A stretch of 64,000 bases of DNA from Luidia sarsii (GCA_949987565.1 OX465117.1:4526621-4590620), one strand, 5' to 3'. Shown: positions 1 to 12,074, counted from the first letter of the stretch. Notes: a model not told the origin generated them from the letters alone. A program made the numbers and translations.

Positions 1-110
1 TTCCCTCCTTTCATCCCTTCCCTATTTCCCTTTGATCTCACCCTGATCAGTCTATCACCTTTCCTCCTTCGTCTCTCCTGTGTCTATACAATGCATCGTA
101 TTATTGCGCC
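1..110 (-). repeat. purine-rich degenerate minisatellite, intron 1 of copy A
   Basis: The minus strand shows the same GA-rich units (around the words GGGAAGGGATGAAAGGAGG and GGTGATAGACTG) found in intron 1 of copies B, C and E. Its presence shows that the window opens inside intron 1 of gene A, so exon 1 lies to the left. Confidence 0.6.
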
Positions 111-421
111 CTGTCTTCCTATGTATATAATATGCTTATGTTCCCTTTATTCTGAGGAATCATTCGGCAAGGGTTGAAACATCTGGTCTTTCAGACATCA
201 CGAAATAACGTTCTGTTTATTTCTGGTCATTTGGACAATGAGCTTACAATATTTATGTTGCTAACTTAATTCTTTATCCAAAATAAAAATGGTTGCTGTT
301 TTCTCGTATATCTATCTCGATGTTATAAATAATTGTAGATACACACATCGTGATATTAATGTGCTCCTGTTAGTGTGTTGTTTACGTGGTGAACAAAAAC
401 TGACATGGGATTAGAAGGGGA

Positions 422-476
422 ATATGACTTGACCGAGACAGACTGGTTTAACGTACTGCCTGAGCTACCCAGCCCT
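422..476 (-). repeat. tRNA-like fragment in intron 1 of copy A
   Basis: The minus strand begins GGGCTGGGTAGCTCAGGTGG, which contains a pol III box A (TAGCTCAGGTGG). No good box B follows. Copies sit at the same place in intron 1 of B (25614-25670) and C (33571-33627), so it was carried by the gene duplication. It is a tRNA-derived relic, not a tRNA gene. Confidence 0.45.
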
Positions 477-632
477 TAAATGGCGGCCTTCAAAATGTAT
501 CAACTATTTCTGCCGGGATGGAACACCAATAAGAAACAGTCAACCGTTGATTTTTTTAAAGAGTTTTTCAACAATTCTGCAAGATTAGTTATTGAAGTGA
601 TTGCATTCTGTTTTTTATGTTTCTACATACAG

Positions 633-2807
633 CTGCGATGCCGTGCATTATCGGCCAGGAACCCGACCCGGCCACGGGCAACGGTTACCGCTGGGTGATC
701 CCGGTAAAGGACCCTTGCCAGTGCACTCAGGTCCGCATGGGCGGACGCACCAGCACCCAGGCATTGTGTAGACCCTTCCCGGTCACCTACTACGACAGCT
801 TCTTCGAGAGCGACGACCCGGCCGAGATACGACGGCTGCTGAATTGCTCCAGTGAGTGTTTTATTTCTACTTCTTCCTTCTTTCAGGAATGCCTCCTTGT
901 TGATCTGACAAGGAATTCCATCATTGTTTTTTCGAGTCTAGCAAGAACTTTCTCATGGGCAGAATTTCTGCCTTTGAGAAACGTTCCGGCCCTCTTTATC
1001 TTAGATTTGCATTTTTTCAGTCAATTAGCAGTTGGCAATTTGCAGGATTGTTGTATGGTATTTTAAGTTTTTTTGAGATATGACGGATCACGATTACCGC
1101 TGTGTGGTTCTTTATTAGACTCCTTTGTGTCCCTTTGATTTAGGAATGGCCCGTTGTTCACGAGAGGAGCCCTTTGGTATGGAAGATGGTCGAATCCCCG
1201 ATGAGAGCATCACAGCTTCATCTATTTGGAATGACAATGTAGGGGTTTACGGACCTCAGAGGGCTCGTCTGAATTTTGCAGGTAACTATCAAGCTACTGA
1301 ATTCTTGTGAACCTATCCCCGCTCAGGAAACAGCTACTAGTCCCAAACTTTAACACGGATTACACTTCGTGATCTTTCAACCTCAATCATTTTATCCATC
1401 CTTGCTGAAAAGTACCAGCCTAAAGCGTGACACGTCTTTTAAACTTTGGCTTTTTAGGTGGGAACGCCGAATCCTGGTCCCCGAAATCCGTAAATATAGA
1501 CCCTTCACCATGGATACAGGTCGACTTCAAAAGAAAGGAGTACATCACTGGTGTCATCACACAGGGGCGCGGTGATATTGACCAGCGAATGACCAAGTAC
1601 CGCGTCATGTACAGTGACGACGGCAACCAATGGACCAACGTCACGTCGGCTGAGGGGACAATTGCAGAGGTGAGTAACAATGTGAAACGAGAAATATATG
1701 TCTGTTGTGAAACAGAGCATAGAGCTTTTCCGCTTCTGTTTGTAACAAGTCATAGAATAGCCCCATTCCTACTCCAAAACGCATGTACATATTTTGTGCA
1801 CAAAGCCTATGGGACTCGAGTGTGGTATTCAAAAATTCATAAAAAATATAAACAATGGTCCTTCGGTTCCAAACTTTAGATTTGGAATGTCTAGCACAAT
1901 AGCTAACTACATACCAAATTTCGAGATGATCGGCCAATGCCTTATATGTGTTTTAAAATCACACATTTTGATGACGTCATGATTGCGTAACGACATTTTG
2001 GCTCCGGAAGGTGTTTCTAAACCATGTCCCCAATAGATATCAAAGAAAAAATGAAAAAAATCTCGCTCCGTTGGCCAAATATGCTCATTTCAATGTGAAA
2101 ATCTGAAAAGTTCATGACCTCATAAATATTAATGAGATGACGTCACGGTCAATCGATGGCAATTTTTGGATACACCTTTTCCCAACTTAGATACAGTGCA
2201 AAGTTGAAACCAAACGAACTTGCACTTTTGCTTTTAATGGATTTTGAAATTTGCCCCTTCAAAGCAAGGTCACGTGACACGTGATGACGTCATGATGACA
2301 TCAAGGTGTTTAGGATCAATTTCAGCATGGGCTTTATGCATTTGCCACGTTTGAAAAAAATCCAAGTCTGTTCAATGACCAAAGTCGTGCTTACAAAACC
2401 CCTGTGCATTGTCTATGGGCTTTGGGGGAGAAGAAGAAGAAGACTAAGAAAAAGCCTAACAAAAGATATAGCTTTTCCGCTTCCCTGGAAGCGGCGGAAA
2501 AGCTAATGAACGACACAAAGGAGCACAACCTCGTGCAGCTATCTTCACTCCGTTCGCTACATGCACAATAAGGTAGTTGTTAATCACCTTCAATTCGTCA
2601 GAGAGCTTCATTTGTATAGTTGGCAGTAGTTATCGTATGTTCTATTGTGGTTTCTTGCAGTTTAAGGGCAACGTTGATAGACACAGTCCGGTGACTGCAC
2701 GACTCGAGGATCTCTTGTACACACGCGTCCTGCGCATTGTACCCACGGAGTGGACACGACTGCCTTCGATGCGATTTGAAGTATTGGGATGCAAGGAATT
2801 TGACTAA
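633..2807 (+). CDS. secreted F5/8 type C (discoidin) domain protein, copy A (5'-partial, exons 2-5)
   Basis: The exons read 633-851, 1144-1281, 1458-1669 and 2661-2807, with GT-AG introns and phases 1,1,0 as in the intact copies. Exon 2 codes the cysteine-bearing N-terminal module (PCIIGQEPDP, PCQCTQV, CRPFPVTYYD). Exons 3-5 code one discoidin domain (CSREEPFGMEDGRIPD, WIQVDFKRKEYITGVITQG, LRIVPTEW, FEVLGC). The family are extracellular binding domains for lipid, glycan or protein; the ligand here is unknown. Exon 1 must lie left of the window. Two cysteines conserved in B, C and D are changed here: GVCGP is GVYGP and SWCPK is SWSPK. Intron 4 is about 990 bp because a MITE sits in it. ATTAAA at 2816-2821 is a possible polyadenylation signal. 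A is the only multi-exon copy on the plus strand. Confidence 0.85.
1688..2506. mobile_element. MITE inserted in intron 4 of copy A
   Basis: Intron 4 of B, C and D is under about 250 bp and lacks this block. The insert has terminal words AGCTTTTCCGCTT (1723-1735) and AAGCGGCGGAAAAGCT (2489-2504), plus an internal palindrome at 2470-2504. Its middle, with TGATGACGTCATGATTGCG, matches elements in both inverted-repeat arms near 16270-16965 and 40600-41310. No coding capacity is seen. Exact ends and target duplication are unclear. Confidence 0.6.
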
Positions 2808-3724
2808 ACAATGAAATTAAAAACTCGTTTTAAGTAACCTTAAGATTGAAAATGAAAATGCAGAAAATTAGTGGTACCTATAGTGTTGGTGTGCATAAAT
2901 TGGAGCAAGTGGTCATATTTCGTTTGGTGAGGTCCTTAGAATTTTGTCATTGCAGTGTATTTCATTCACTTGATGGTTTTGTAAAGATTTGTTTTTAAAG
3001 TAATGCTAGCTTTAGATTCAGTTCTAAACCAGTCCTTCACGAATAAAATACAACTATACTGGAATAATCTTGTACATTAAGAATGCCAAATAGACTAAAG
3101 GATTCCGTGGATCATGTTAGACATTATTAGAGTATGTACTTGCTCAATCTTTTTCTGAGTTTTGAAAATTAAATTAAATTTATGGTGAAAAATGAAATGA
3201 TGAATTCTATCACCAGGCTTTAAATCGCCTCGAATTCCAATTCAAATTATTAAAAAGCTGATGTAATTATGTTCACTTTCGTTCTGCCTCTTTTAATTAC
3301 ATTTTTAAGCTTTTAAGAATGGTCCTCCTAATTTACGACATTTATATTTTGCCATTTTTGCCAGTAAACGTAAATATTTGACAACAGTTTTGCATTGGGC
3401 GATTACTATTACCTTTTTACTTTCTGAAATAATCAGACTTACACCGAAACAACTAGCAATTGTGTTAACTACTTGCCTTATAGCTGCTTAGATATGACAC
3501 TGTGATGTTAGTTGATAACAACATGTATATAGCGAGTAACAGCCCCTTTTGTTAACATTCTTGTCATTGCTAACATTCTCTGCCTTTGGGAAAGGTCCTG
3601 CTAGGATCAGGCCCACTAAATTTTAAGATTCTTGTCATTGATTATTTTTGTAATTTAATTTCATCTTTGTATTTATGTCTGGTATTAGAAAAAAAATGCT
3701 TGGTTCAATGATTATACTGCAGCA
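2808..3724. other. 3' flank of copy A, no gene seen
   Basis: AT-rich sequence that matches, in inverted sense, the 3' flanks of B (23390-24046), C (31230-32054) and D (50740-51593). It is part of the duplicated unit. I see no open frame or RNA gene. Confidence 0.5.
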
Positions 3725-4692
3725 GACGTTGTCTATTGTCGGTTTATATCAGCCTCCTCCCCTTATCTCGTTGGAGATTGTATGGTAAGATCGGAGATCG
3801 TGGACGACAACAAGCAACCTCCAGCACTACCGGGGACAGGACGGCTACTACGGCGGAGAATGAGCAGGGAGCGCTCGGTGCGCGAGCCCTCTGGCCGTTC
3901 CGCTCCCTCCCGGCGTGTCGACTCGTCTTCCCGCTCCACTCGCTGCCCTCGGTTCGTTCTACCCAGACCTGCGCCTGTGGGTCTCATTCTGATTCTAGTC
4001 CCGGGTTGTTTTATTTTTTATTCTTCGGACCCTACACTCCCGCCTTATCTCCGGCCCGGGCTCGCCGCTGAGCATGCTCACGGGCCGCCTCCAGTCCCCG
4101 CTCCGTCGGGATCCCGCCACGGCACCTGCTCGCCCGCCTTCTCTCGGAGATCCGACCTTCTAATACGAAGACCAAAACCTTGCACATGAGGACAGTCCCA
4201 GCATCACACCGACACATCGACATGCGCCAAATGTGACGTTGGTGTTTACGGGAGTTTTTTAAACTCCTTATTTATAACTGTTGGTTCTTGGGAATATAAA
4301 CAAATAATAATAATAATATCCCAACCCCGGATACGAACCACGAACCTTTATGTTGTTAGCCAAGCGTTTTTCCAGGAGGACACCCGATTTACGCAACACC
4401 CGATTTGCGCATCTGATACATTAATAGGCAAGCCGGATAATAAGGGCCATGGCCGTTGGCGGCGGGCTTTTGGTTTTCGTTATCAGCGAGTAAAGAGTGC
4501 AGCACACTGAATCCCGCCGAGTAAAACATGGAAATGAAAAGGTGCCCCCAGGAATCAAACCACCTACACGTTGCCAGACCAGCGTTTGGGTTTTTCTTCC
4601 CACAAGGCCACGTGCATTGCGTAACACGTCCTCTCGTCTAAACAGTTTAATAGTCAAACCGGGTTATAAGGGACTTTGCCGATTGCGCCGGG
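3725..4692 (-). repeat. composite repeat: two tRNA-like modules, shared core and GC-rich tail (copy A)
   Basis: Read on the minus strand there are two tRNA-like modules in tandem (about 4690-4545 and 4500-4325), each with a GTGGCCTTGTG or GTGTCCT box-A-like stretch and a GGTTTGATTCC or GGTTCGTATCC box-B-like stretch. A short core follows (ACTCCCGTAAACACCAACGT), then a CpG-rich tail ending near 3725. The same composite is downstream of genes B, C and D. The long overlapping frames in the tail come from its GC content. It looks like a SINE-type element; no family is recognised. Confidence 0.55.
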
Positions 4693-7600
4693 ATAAACAA
4701 ATGATACAAATGGCGTCCAGTGAACAAGCTCTATTTTGTGCTCTGTGGTTGATCATAGTTGTCCATGTTTCTACCACTCAAAGCCTTGCAAATTTTAAAT
4801 CAGATGAAAGAGCTTCTACTGCTGACCATTTTGACTCCAGGCTGGATGGACTTCCTGTCTTTTGCAGTGTGTTTGGGATGGTTTTTGATGCTCATTTCCA
4901 GCATTTCCAGGCAGCATTATATGCAGTTTGCAGAAGCTCTCCAGTCCATTGTTCCCTTTGTCCTTCGTGGTTGATGAGTCATGATGCCAAGCCTGTTGGA
5001 CTGTTTGAGGTCTTAATGGCTGTGCCCAACCACCCCAACCTCTGTGTTTCAGGCAATAAATGGAGATTTTGTAGGAGCAGGACTCTATTATCCCAACAAT
5101 ACAGCATGCTTCAATATCTTACTGTCTGGTGACATTGAACTCAACCCAGGACCAGAATCTTCAGAGTCATCATACAGTCACAGGAAACATCAAGTGATAC
5201 CTGTCTTCAAGTTTATCTCCAGAATGTGAGAAGTCTGAAAAACAAACTGGACATTCTTCACAGCTCATTGGTAGCCCATCTTCAGCCTCTAGGAATGTTC
5301 AACTTCTTTGCCCTGACTGAAACCTGGCTTACTGTCGATGTATTGGACTCTGAGGTGAGCATTCCCAACTACACCATCTTCCGGAAAGACAGGCTGAACA
5401 GACGTGGTGGTGGTGTCCTCCTTGGCTGCCATAACTCCTTTGAGTGTCGGAGAAGATCTGACTTGGAGCCAGATGATCTTGAACTTTTGCTGGTAGAGGT
5501 ACGTCTCTCAAGGAAGAATAAGCTGCTCCTTGGCAATTTCTACCGTGCTCCGGGCAGCGGTGAACAACCACTGGCTTCTCTATCCAACACATTGACCAGT
5601 GTTTCGCATCAATACAACCACATTTGTATTGTGGGTGATTTCAATCTACCCTCCTTACATTGGATCACCGGTTCTAATCTCCCTACATCAAGTGGATCCA
5701 GCATTGATGATGTTTTTTCTGGATGGCATCATGAACGCTCACGGCCTACTACAATTCAACACCTCAGCAACAAGAGGCAACAACATACTGGATCTCGTTC
5801 TGTGTTCTGAGCACCTACATGTTTCATGTGATAGTGATACTGGCGTCAACATATTTCCCTCAGATCACAACTCTGTCCAGTTTAGCATGGACGTCAGTGC
5901 CGTCAAAAAACCTGCCTTTATGCATCGTCCTGTTTTTAACTTCCGTTCATAAGGCTGATATGAATGACTTGATGAGAACACTCGAGTGCACTCCATGGTG
6001 TCTTTTGGAGGCCGCAGATGACTGTAATGATGCTACATCGTTATTTTATGATCTTGTCGACGCTGCATTAACTGATGTGGTTCCGGTAGTTCGCCCTCGC
6101 CGTCCCTCTCCTCCATGGTATGACGGTGAAGTCCACCATGCTCTAAAGGCCATGGAGAAAGCTTTTCGGAGGAAGAAGCGTGATCCGTCTCCACATAATG
6201 CTGCTATCTTTCGATCAACCAGACGTGACTTCAAGCAACTGGTGAGAGCAAAATATTCCAGTTATCTGTCCACAGTAGCCAGTGACATTGGAAAGAATCC
6301 TAAACGCTTTTGGAGCTTCGTAAAGGCCCGATCCCGCCATCATGTCTCTTCCATCGCTACTTCGCAACGAACAATCGGGACTTGAAGCATCTGACGCTGC
6401 TGGAAAGGCCAATCTTCTGATGGACTTTTTCCAGTCAGTATACCTGCCTGACTCTCTTGTTTCTGATGTCGACCTACCCGATCTCCACCCTACAAACCTA
6501 GATGCCATGCCACCTATTAGCATAACACTTTCAGATGTTCAGTTAAAACTGGCTAGCATTGATATCTCTAAAGCCACTGGTCCAGACAATCTATCTGGTT
6601 TTGTCTTGAAGTCTTGCTCAAATATTCTTTGCATTCCATTAGCGCATCTTTTCAACAGAGCAACTTCTGAGGGCTGCTTTCCTTCTCAGTGGAAGGCTGC
6701 AAACATTGTCCCCATTCATAAATCTGGTAACAAACAAGCTGTCAATAACTATCGACCCATCTCCTTACTCCCACAGGTTTCAAAGGTTTTTGAAAAGATT
6801 TTATGTGAACAGATTGTTAGTCATGTCCAACCAGCTCTCTCTGATCAGCAGCATGGTTTTGTCTCTGGCAGAGATTGCAGCACTAATCTTACCTCACTGA
6901 TGCAGGTATACCATGCTGTTGATCATCGTGAGCAGTTGGACGTAATATACACTGACTTTTCTAAGGCATTTGACCGTGTTAACCATAATTTGTTAATGTA
7001 TAAACTGTCCTCTTACAACATACATCCCCGTGTCCTGCGCTTACTAAATAATTACAATGTATTTAACCTTTAGATTGCAGAGAGTAGTTCTTGATGGTCA
7101 CTGTTCGGATTGGAATCCAGTTCCCTCGGGAGTCCCCCAGGGCTCAGTATTGGGTCCTTTGCTTTTTTCTTTATTTGTCAACGATATCCCAAAATGCCTT
7201 AGTAATAAATGTCTCATGTTTGCCGATGATCTCAAGATATTCAACAATGTTAGGTCTCTTGCCGATGCTTCCATGTTACAGATGGACCTGGATAGACTCA
7301 TGTCTTGGACTTCATCTTGGAGGCTCTCCCTTAATATTAACAAATGCAGTGTCTTATCCATTTCACTTAAAAAGAAACTCATTGCCTTTGATTACACTGT
7401 TGATAATGCCATCCTCAAACGAGTTTATGTGCAAAAAGACCTTGGTATATTTATTGATTGCAAACTCACTTTTGTGCCACATGTTAATTCGATTATTAAG
7501 AAAGCAAACCGTATGTGTAGTTTGGTCTGGCGTAACTTTCGATCCCTCAAAAATGAAGATGTTCTACGTACCATGTATTGTTCTCCTATTAGACCCAATC

Positions 7601-8352
7601 TTGAATATTGCACTGTAGTTTTCAATTCTATTTCACCTTATCAAGCAGGCAGGTTAGACAGAGTACAAAACGCTTTCTTAGTTTCATGTATAAAGTCCTT
7701 AATAACAATGCGAACGACAACTATGACCTAGACTATTTTATGTTATGTGATTTGTATAGGCTTCCCACACTGGAGCATAGATGAAGTGTAAATGACTGTT
7801 TATTCTTGTACAGGTTTTTCCATAGTATTTATAATGTAACCGACTCCAACCCTTTTTGTCTGCATGTACCTGTGCGGCGGACAAGGCATGCACAGGAGCA
7901 CATCTTCCACATCCCACGCAGCCGAGTTGAAGTGACAAAGCGTGGCTTCATCTCCAGGATTTCGTCCACTTACAACAGGCTGCATGGGATGTGTGATGTG
8001 TTCGGTGCTCCTTCCGTGCATTCTTTTCGCCGCCAGGTCCATGCAGCTCTTTCAACTTTTAATACTTTATGTGCTGTTTGTGTTTCAGTCTTTGACTATG
8101 TGCTGAATTGTTGTGATTGATTGTGGTTTGAATCTCTGCTTCTTGCATAGTTATACTTGTTTGCTTTTTTTCTATTTGTTTGTCTGTCTGTTTGTTTCAA
8201 TGTTCTATGAATGATATATCCATTATTTATTTAACTATTTCATTGTAAATTAATTTATCAAATTAGTGTTTTATTTATTTTTATATATCTCCCTGTAACT
8301 GGCATTTTGTTTGCTGTTGGATGAGATTAATGAATAAGAATAAGAATAAGAA
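4693..8352 (+). mobile_element. CR1-like non-LTR retrotransposon, degenerate, with 2A-like motif
   Basis: It has an apurinic-type endonuclease region (about 5200-5950: ALTETWL, FRKDR, GGGVLL, CIVGDFN), a linker, a reverse transcriptase (about 6540-7650: NNYRPISLLPQ, YTDFSKAFDRV, PSGVPQGSVLGPLLFSLF, FADD at 7219-7230) and a C-terminal segment (about 7800-8060). The frame changes at least six times: between 2A and endonuclease, inside the endonuclease near 5705, near 5950, near 6340, near 7060, and after 7670. The copy cannot make a full protein. The 3' end is a short GAATAA repeat, as in CR1/L2-type elements. It splits a tRNA-like composite: GCGCCGGG stops at 4692 and TTGTGGAC resumes at 8353, which defines the ends. 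No ORF1 is seen. Confidence 0.85.
5110..5154 (+). other. 2A-like translational recoding peptide
   Basis: The frame reads FNILLSGDIELNPGP. The last eight residues fit the 2A consensus D(V/I)ExNPGP, at which ribosomes skip the final Gly-Pro bond. 2A-like peptides near the start of the protein are known in non-LTR retrotransposons of sea urchin, amphioxus and some other animals. A frameshift follows before the endonuclease, so it is not active in this copy. Confidence 0.8.
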
Positions 8353-9060
8353 TTGTGGACTTCGTTGTGATCTGGTAAAAAAGTGCAGCGCACTTAACCT
8401 ACCCCCTCCCGGAAAAACATAAACAAGAATGACCAAACAAATAAAGCAAAATCACGTTAAATCGTTCGTTTACTGAAGTCTTCAAATTTCGGTGGAAATT
8501 GTCACTTGAAACTTTAGCAGTGTGGACATTTGATCCAAAGCAAAAAGTAGGTTTTTTTTATTCGATCAGGTAGTCTGTATTTTATACATATTGAGGGCGC
8601 TATTCCGGCCTAACGGTCATGCTTCTGGTCAACGTATCCGGGTGTCATTCGTCACGCACATACACAATAATATAGTCCTCGTTATTGGCAGATTTCGGTC
8701 GCAGAGTCAATTGTGTTGGTTTTGATTTCGTAATATCATTAATAATTTTCAGTGACGGATTGTTCCTGAAAATAGCAAGATAGGGGTTGGCGAATGCGAG
8801 TCATCGAATTTTTTTTACATGAGTTTAGGCGGATTATTTCCAAAACAGTGGGTATGGTGAAGGGTTGGGCTAGATGTCTCGGTAAAATGTCAGCAAAGAC
8901 GATGATGAGCAAAGTGCGGCGACTCGTGTGCAGTCGTCTAAATCGAATTACTGCATGGATTTTGGGAAGCATCCATTTAATTGTACAGATAAAATATGAC
9001 CACATTTCAAGCCCCTAATGTTCTAAATTTAAACTCGAATTTGAACATTAATGTATCAGT
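8353..9060 (-). repeat. dispersed repeat X, copy 1
   Basis: One of nine copies of a repeat of about 700 bp. Shared words on this strand include TCGCCGCACTTTGCTCATC, CTCGGCTGACATTTTACCG and CATGACCGTTAGGCCGGAAT. Its tRNA-proximal end runs into the composite interrupted by the retrotransposon. The short frames in it are not supported as genes. Confidence 0.6.
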
Positions 9061-10311
9061 TAGATAGACTAAAAGGGTCCCTGTTTAAAATAAGTATAAA
9101 TAGTGTGCATCACCCATGCAACATATGAACGCCATCACTCGTGTACTCAAGTTTGTTGGTAGCCAAGCGGTTGTTTTTCCCATAACAAGAGGTCACCATA
9201 CATAATTATATGTTCTACAATCTGTTACACCCAAGCTACCAGACTATGAAGAAGCTGTTCGCCATACAATTGCTGCACCCGATCCGCCCTCCAAGCCACA
9301 TAGCCAGCCAGTTAATTAACTGATTAGGTAATTAACTGGTTTTGTGTAATTTGGAACACATCTGGCTTTAAAGTTGGCCCTTTTTGACTGTAGAAGTTGA
9401 GGGACCTTCCTAAAATTCTTTCAGAAATACGCCTTGGAGAGCTACACATTTCGGGGTGTTTTTTTTCTTGGGGTAATTAGCAAAGAAATCCAATGGCCTA
9501 ACAATACCAACGTTGAAAAGAAAATGAGAGATAAAGGTCCAATCTACAATTTGGAGTATAGTTACAAGAATTGAGAAACTTTTGGGATGGAATACTTAGC
9601 TCTGAAAGTGAGTGTTCTACTATGGAAGCACGATCTAGTGTTCTGTAACCATCGATGTGTGTTTGCGCCCTCTATAGGCGGTCTCTTTCCCTAGTCCCTA
9701 CTGCATGTTGTTGTCTATGTGATGTTACAGCCAGGAGTGTCAACCCAGTCACCTTCAAGTCCAACATGCTGTATGCCTGCAGGTCAGTGGTTCTTCCCTG
9801 CCAACCCTACACCACCCAGCACGCCAGTGCCTAAGACCCTATGTTCTACAACCTGTTACACCCAAGCTACCGTTCCTGGACTACGTTCGGATACAAGCCA
9901 GAACAGTGAAATGACACTGACCACTGAGATGACAGCAAAGATTCTCAACAATACAACTGCAAACTCCTGAACACTCACCTCCAGATATATCACACGCAAT
10001 GACCACATCAGAGATCCAACCCCCGAGGCACACCCTGCTCTTACCAAACTACATGCCGATGTTTATTCAGGTTGTCCCTGCGTGCGGCACCACGATTTCC
10101 TCTCAATGTGTGAGCCCTTTGACCTTATCCACCTCTTGTATAGGAGACATCTTGGCTCGTCTGTTGTCTTCAAAAGGCTCCGTACATCTGTGTTCGTCAT
10201 ATGCAATATGCACCGCACTATTCATTCGTACAGGCAAACAATAGGGAGTTTCAAACCCGGATGAAACCGGCGTTAATACGAACCTCCCTGTAAAATGTCA
10301 GCCGAGACGAT
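9061..10311. other. tail of duplicated unit A, no intact gene
   Basis: Parts match the tail of unit B (21600-21880) in inverted orientation. An exon-like stretch at about 9970-10260 (+) reads HIRDPTPEAHPALTKLHADV; the same words occur on the minus strand near 29410-29520 (C) and 21540-21650 (B), after which the copies diverge. The product is not recognised. The words TGTTACACCCAAGCTACC occur twice (about 9223 and 9855). Confidence 0.4.
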
Positions 10312-10354
10312 GCTGCGGGATCGGCCCGAGCAAAAAATAAACTGAAAAAGCTGC

Positions 10355-10520
10355 CCCAGGAATCAAACCCCGGACTTACAGGTTGTTAGCCGAGCGTTCT
10401 TACACGAGGCCACTTTGCATTGCGTTAGATTTCCTGACGTCTAACGCTTTAATGCGCAAACCGGATTATAAGGGGCTCTGCCGTTGGCGGCGGGCTTGTG
10501 GACTTGATTGTCATCCAGCA
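10355..10520 (-). repeat. tRNA-like module
   Basis: The minus strand reads a leader with AAGCCCGCCGCCAACGGC, then GTGGCCTCGTGTAAG (box-A-like) and GGGGTTTGATTCCTGGGG (box-B-like). The paired copy in the right arm is at 47225-47395. It is a tRNA-derived SINE head and lacks a foldable cloverleaf. Confidence 0.5.
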
Positions 10521-11170
10521 TGGAACGCGGGCAGCGCACTAAAACCAAAAGAAACAAGCAACCACCACTCAAACACATCAACAAGAATGACAACAAAAAT
10601 CAAGAGAATTGACGTTGAATCATTTCGTTGACGGAAGTCTCGCAATTTAGGTTAAATTATCCCTTGAAACTTGACTGGTGTAGAGGATTGTTCAAAAGTG
10701 AAACGTATTCTTTCATTGATATATCTTGTGTATCACACTGAAGCAACCTGGTTTATTCGAAATGCTATGTATTGAGGGCGCTATTCTGACTTAACGGTCA
10801 TGCTTCCACCAAGTTGTTTGGGTGTCATCCGTCACACACACGCGCAAAATAGTGCGCGTTATTGGTGGATATGCATGGGTCGCTCAGTGATTTGTCGTAA
10901 TTTTGATTTGATAATAATATAAAAAAAAATATTAGTCAAGAATTGATCCTGAAAAAAAGGAAGATAGTAGTTGGCGATTGCGAAACATTGATATAGGCTA
11001 TACAAACCTTACCCAACATGGAGCGGATTAATTCCAAAACAACGACTAGTCTATATAGGTTAAATAGACTTTAAATGCCCCTGATTAGAGAAAAAACAAA
11101 TCTCAACATTCGGTGAGCAAGTTGCCAACACGGATTAACATTAGTCTATATCAGTTAAATAGACTCCAAA
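10521..11170 (-). repeat. dispersed repeat X, copy 2
   Basis: Shares the CATGACCGTTAAGTC...AGCGCCCTCAAT block and the TTGGAATTAATCCGC block with the other X copies. It is paired with copy 8 in the right arm. Confidence 0.55.
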
Positions 11171-12074
11171 GGCCCCTGATTTAAGAAGCGCTTTTACCCC
11201 CATTGGATTTGTACACGTTTATTGTCAACTCTATCGCGCTGTCGACTTGAGGATTCTGAACTTCGGCTAAGAATTACGGCAAGAAGGGAAGAGAAATTGT
11301 ATTTCGTTTCGTCTTCAATCTGTTGGAAATATACCCAAGAGTTCAAATATGAAGTAATATTTCATAAACATTAGTAAGTTTTAGCGCAAATCACTTTAAA
11401 TTTAAAGGTACCCGCTTTTCATCACATTTTCAGTGCATACATTTGAATGTCAAATACTGTGGCACTCGTTCACTTGACTGATTTCGTCTTAGGTGCACAT
11501 TTAGTCCATCGCCGCTAGTTGTTATTGGACAAAACTCGTTATTTTCACTTCATCAGCGGTCACGTGACGTGAGATAAAAGTTGCAGTTTTCCCTGGAGGT
11601 TTTGAACAAGTTTTTGTCAACCATACAATTTACTGTTTCCCTCAATCTAACTGACATTAGACTGTGTACCATTTGATCATCAGCTTCGGGTCGTCTTCAA
11701 ACAAATTGTTTAGTGTAACATTATCATGTGTCACGTGACATTAAAGCTGATTATTTTAACTGATTATATTGTTTGAAGTACATGTTGCTTAAGGTTGAAA
11801 CTTTGCTTGATTTTAGAATCGAAAATACTAAAGGGAAAATTTAACTGACATGATTTTCACTTAACGTCAAACCTTGCAAACATTTTGAATGGAACTTTTC
11901 TACTTGTATGCAATAATTCATGTACTGCGAAACAGTTTGTGTTTGTCCACAAACACGTTTCTAGTTTGGAGTGTTTGACCTATGAAAGTATTTTAGTGTG
12001 CTGCACCCTTTACTCGCGACGAAATCCAAAAGCCCGCCGCCATCGGCCATGCGCCTCCATTTTAGTCCGGTTCG

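Noticed and set aside
1360..1575. Frames overlapping discoidin exons on the other strand or in other frames
   Set aside because: Shadows of exon 4; the spliced frame with phase-consistent GT-AG borders explains the sequence.
3736..4223. Overlapping Arg/Ser/Pro-rich frames in the GC-rich tails (also at 22858-23378, 30668-31294, 37979-38307, 50239-50796)
   Set aside because: High GC content removes stops on both strands; similarity between copies is explained by recent DNA duplication, and no frame has a consistent start, stop or motif.
8739..9005. Recurrent frame beginning MWSYFICTIKWM in repeat X (also 29582-29824 and 49084-49353)
   Set aside because: Present only in some X copies, interrupted in others, and lacking any known motif.
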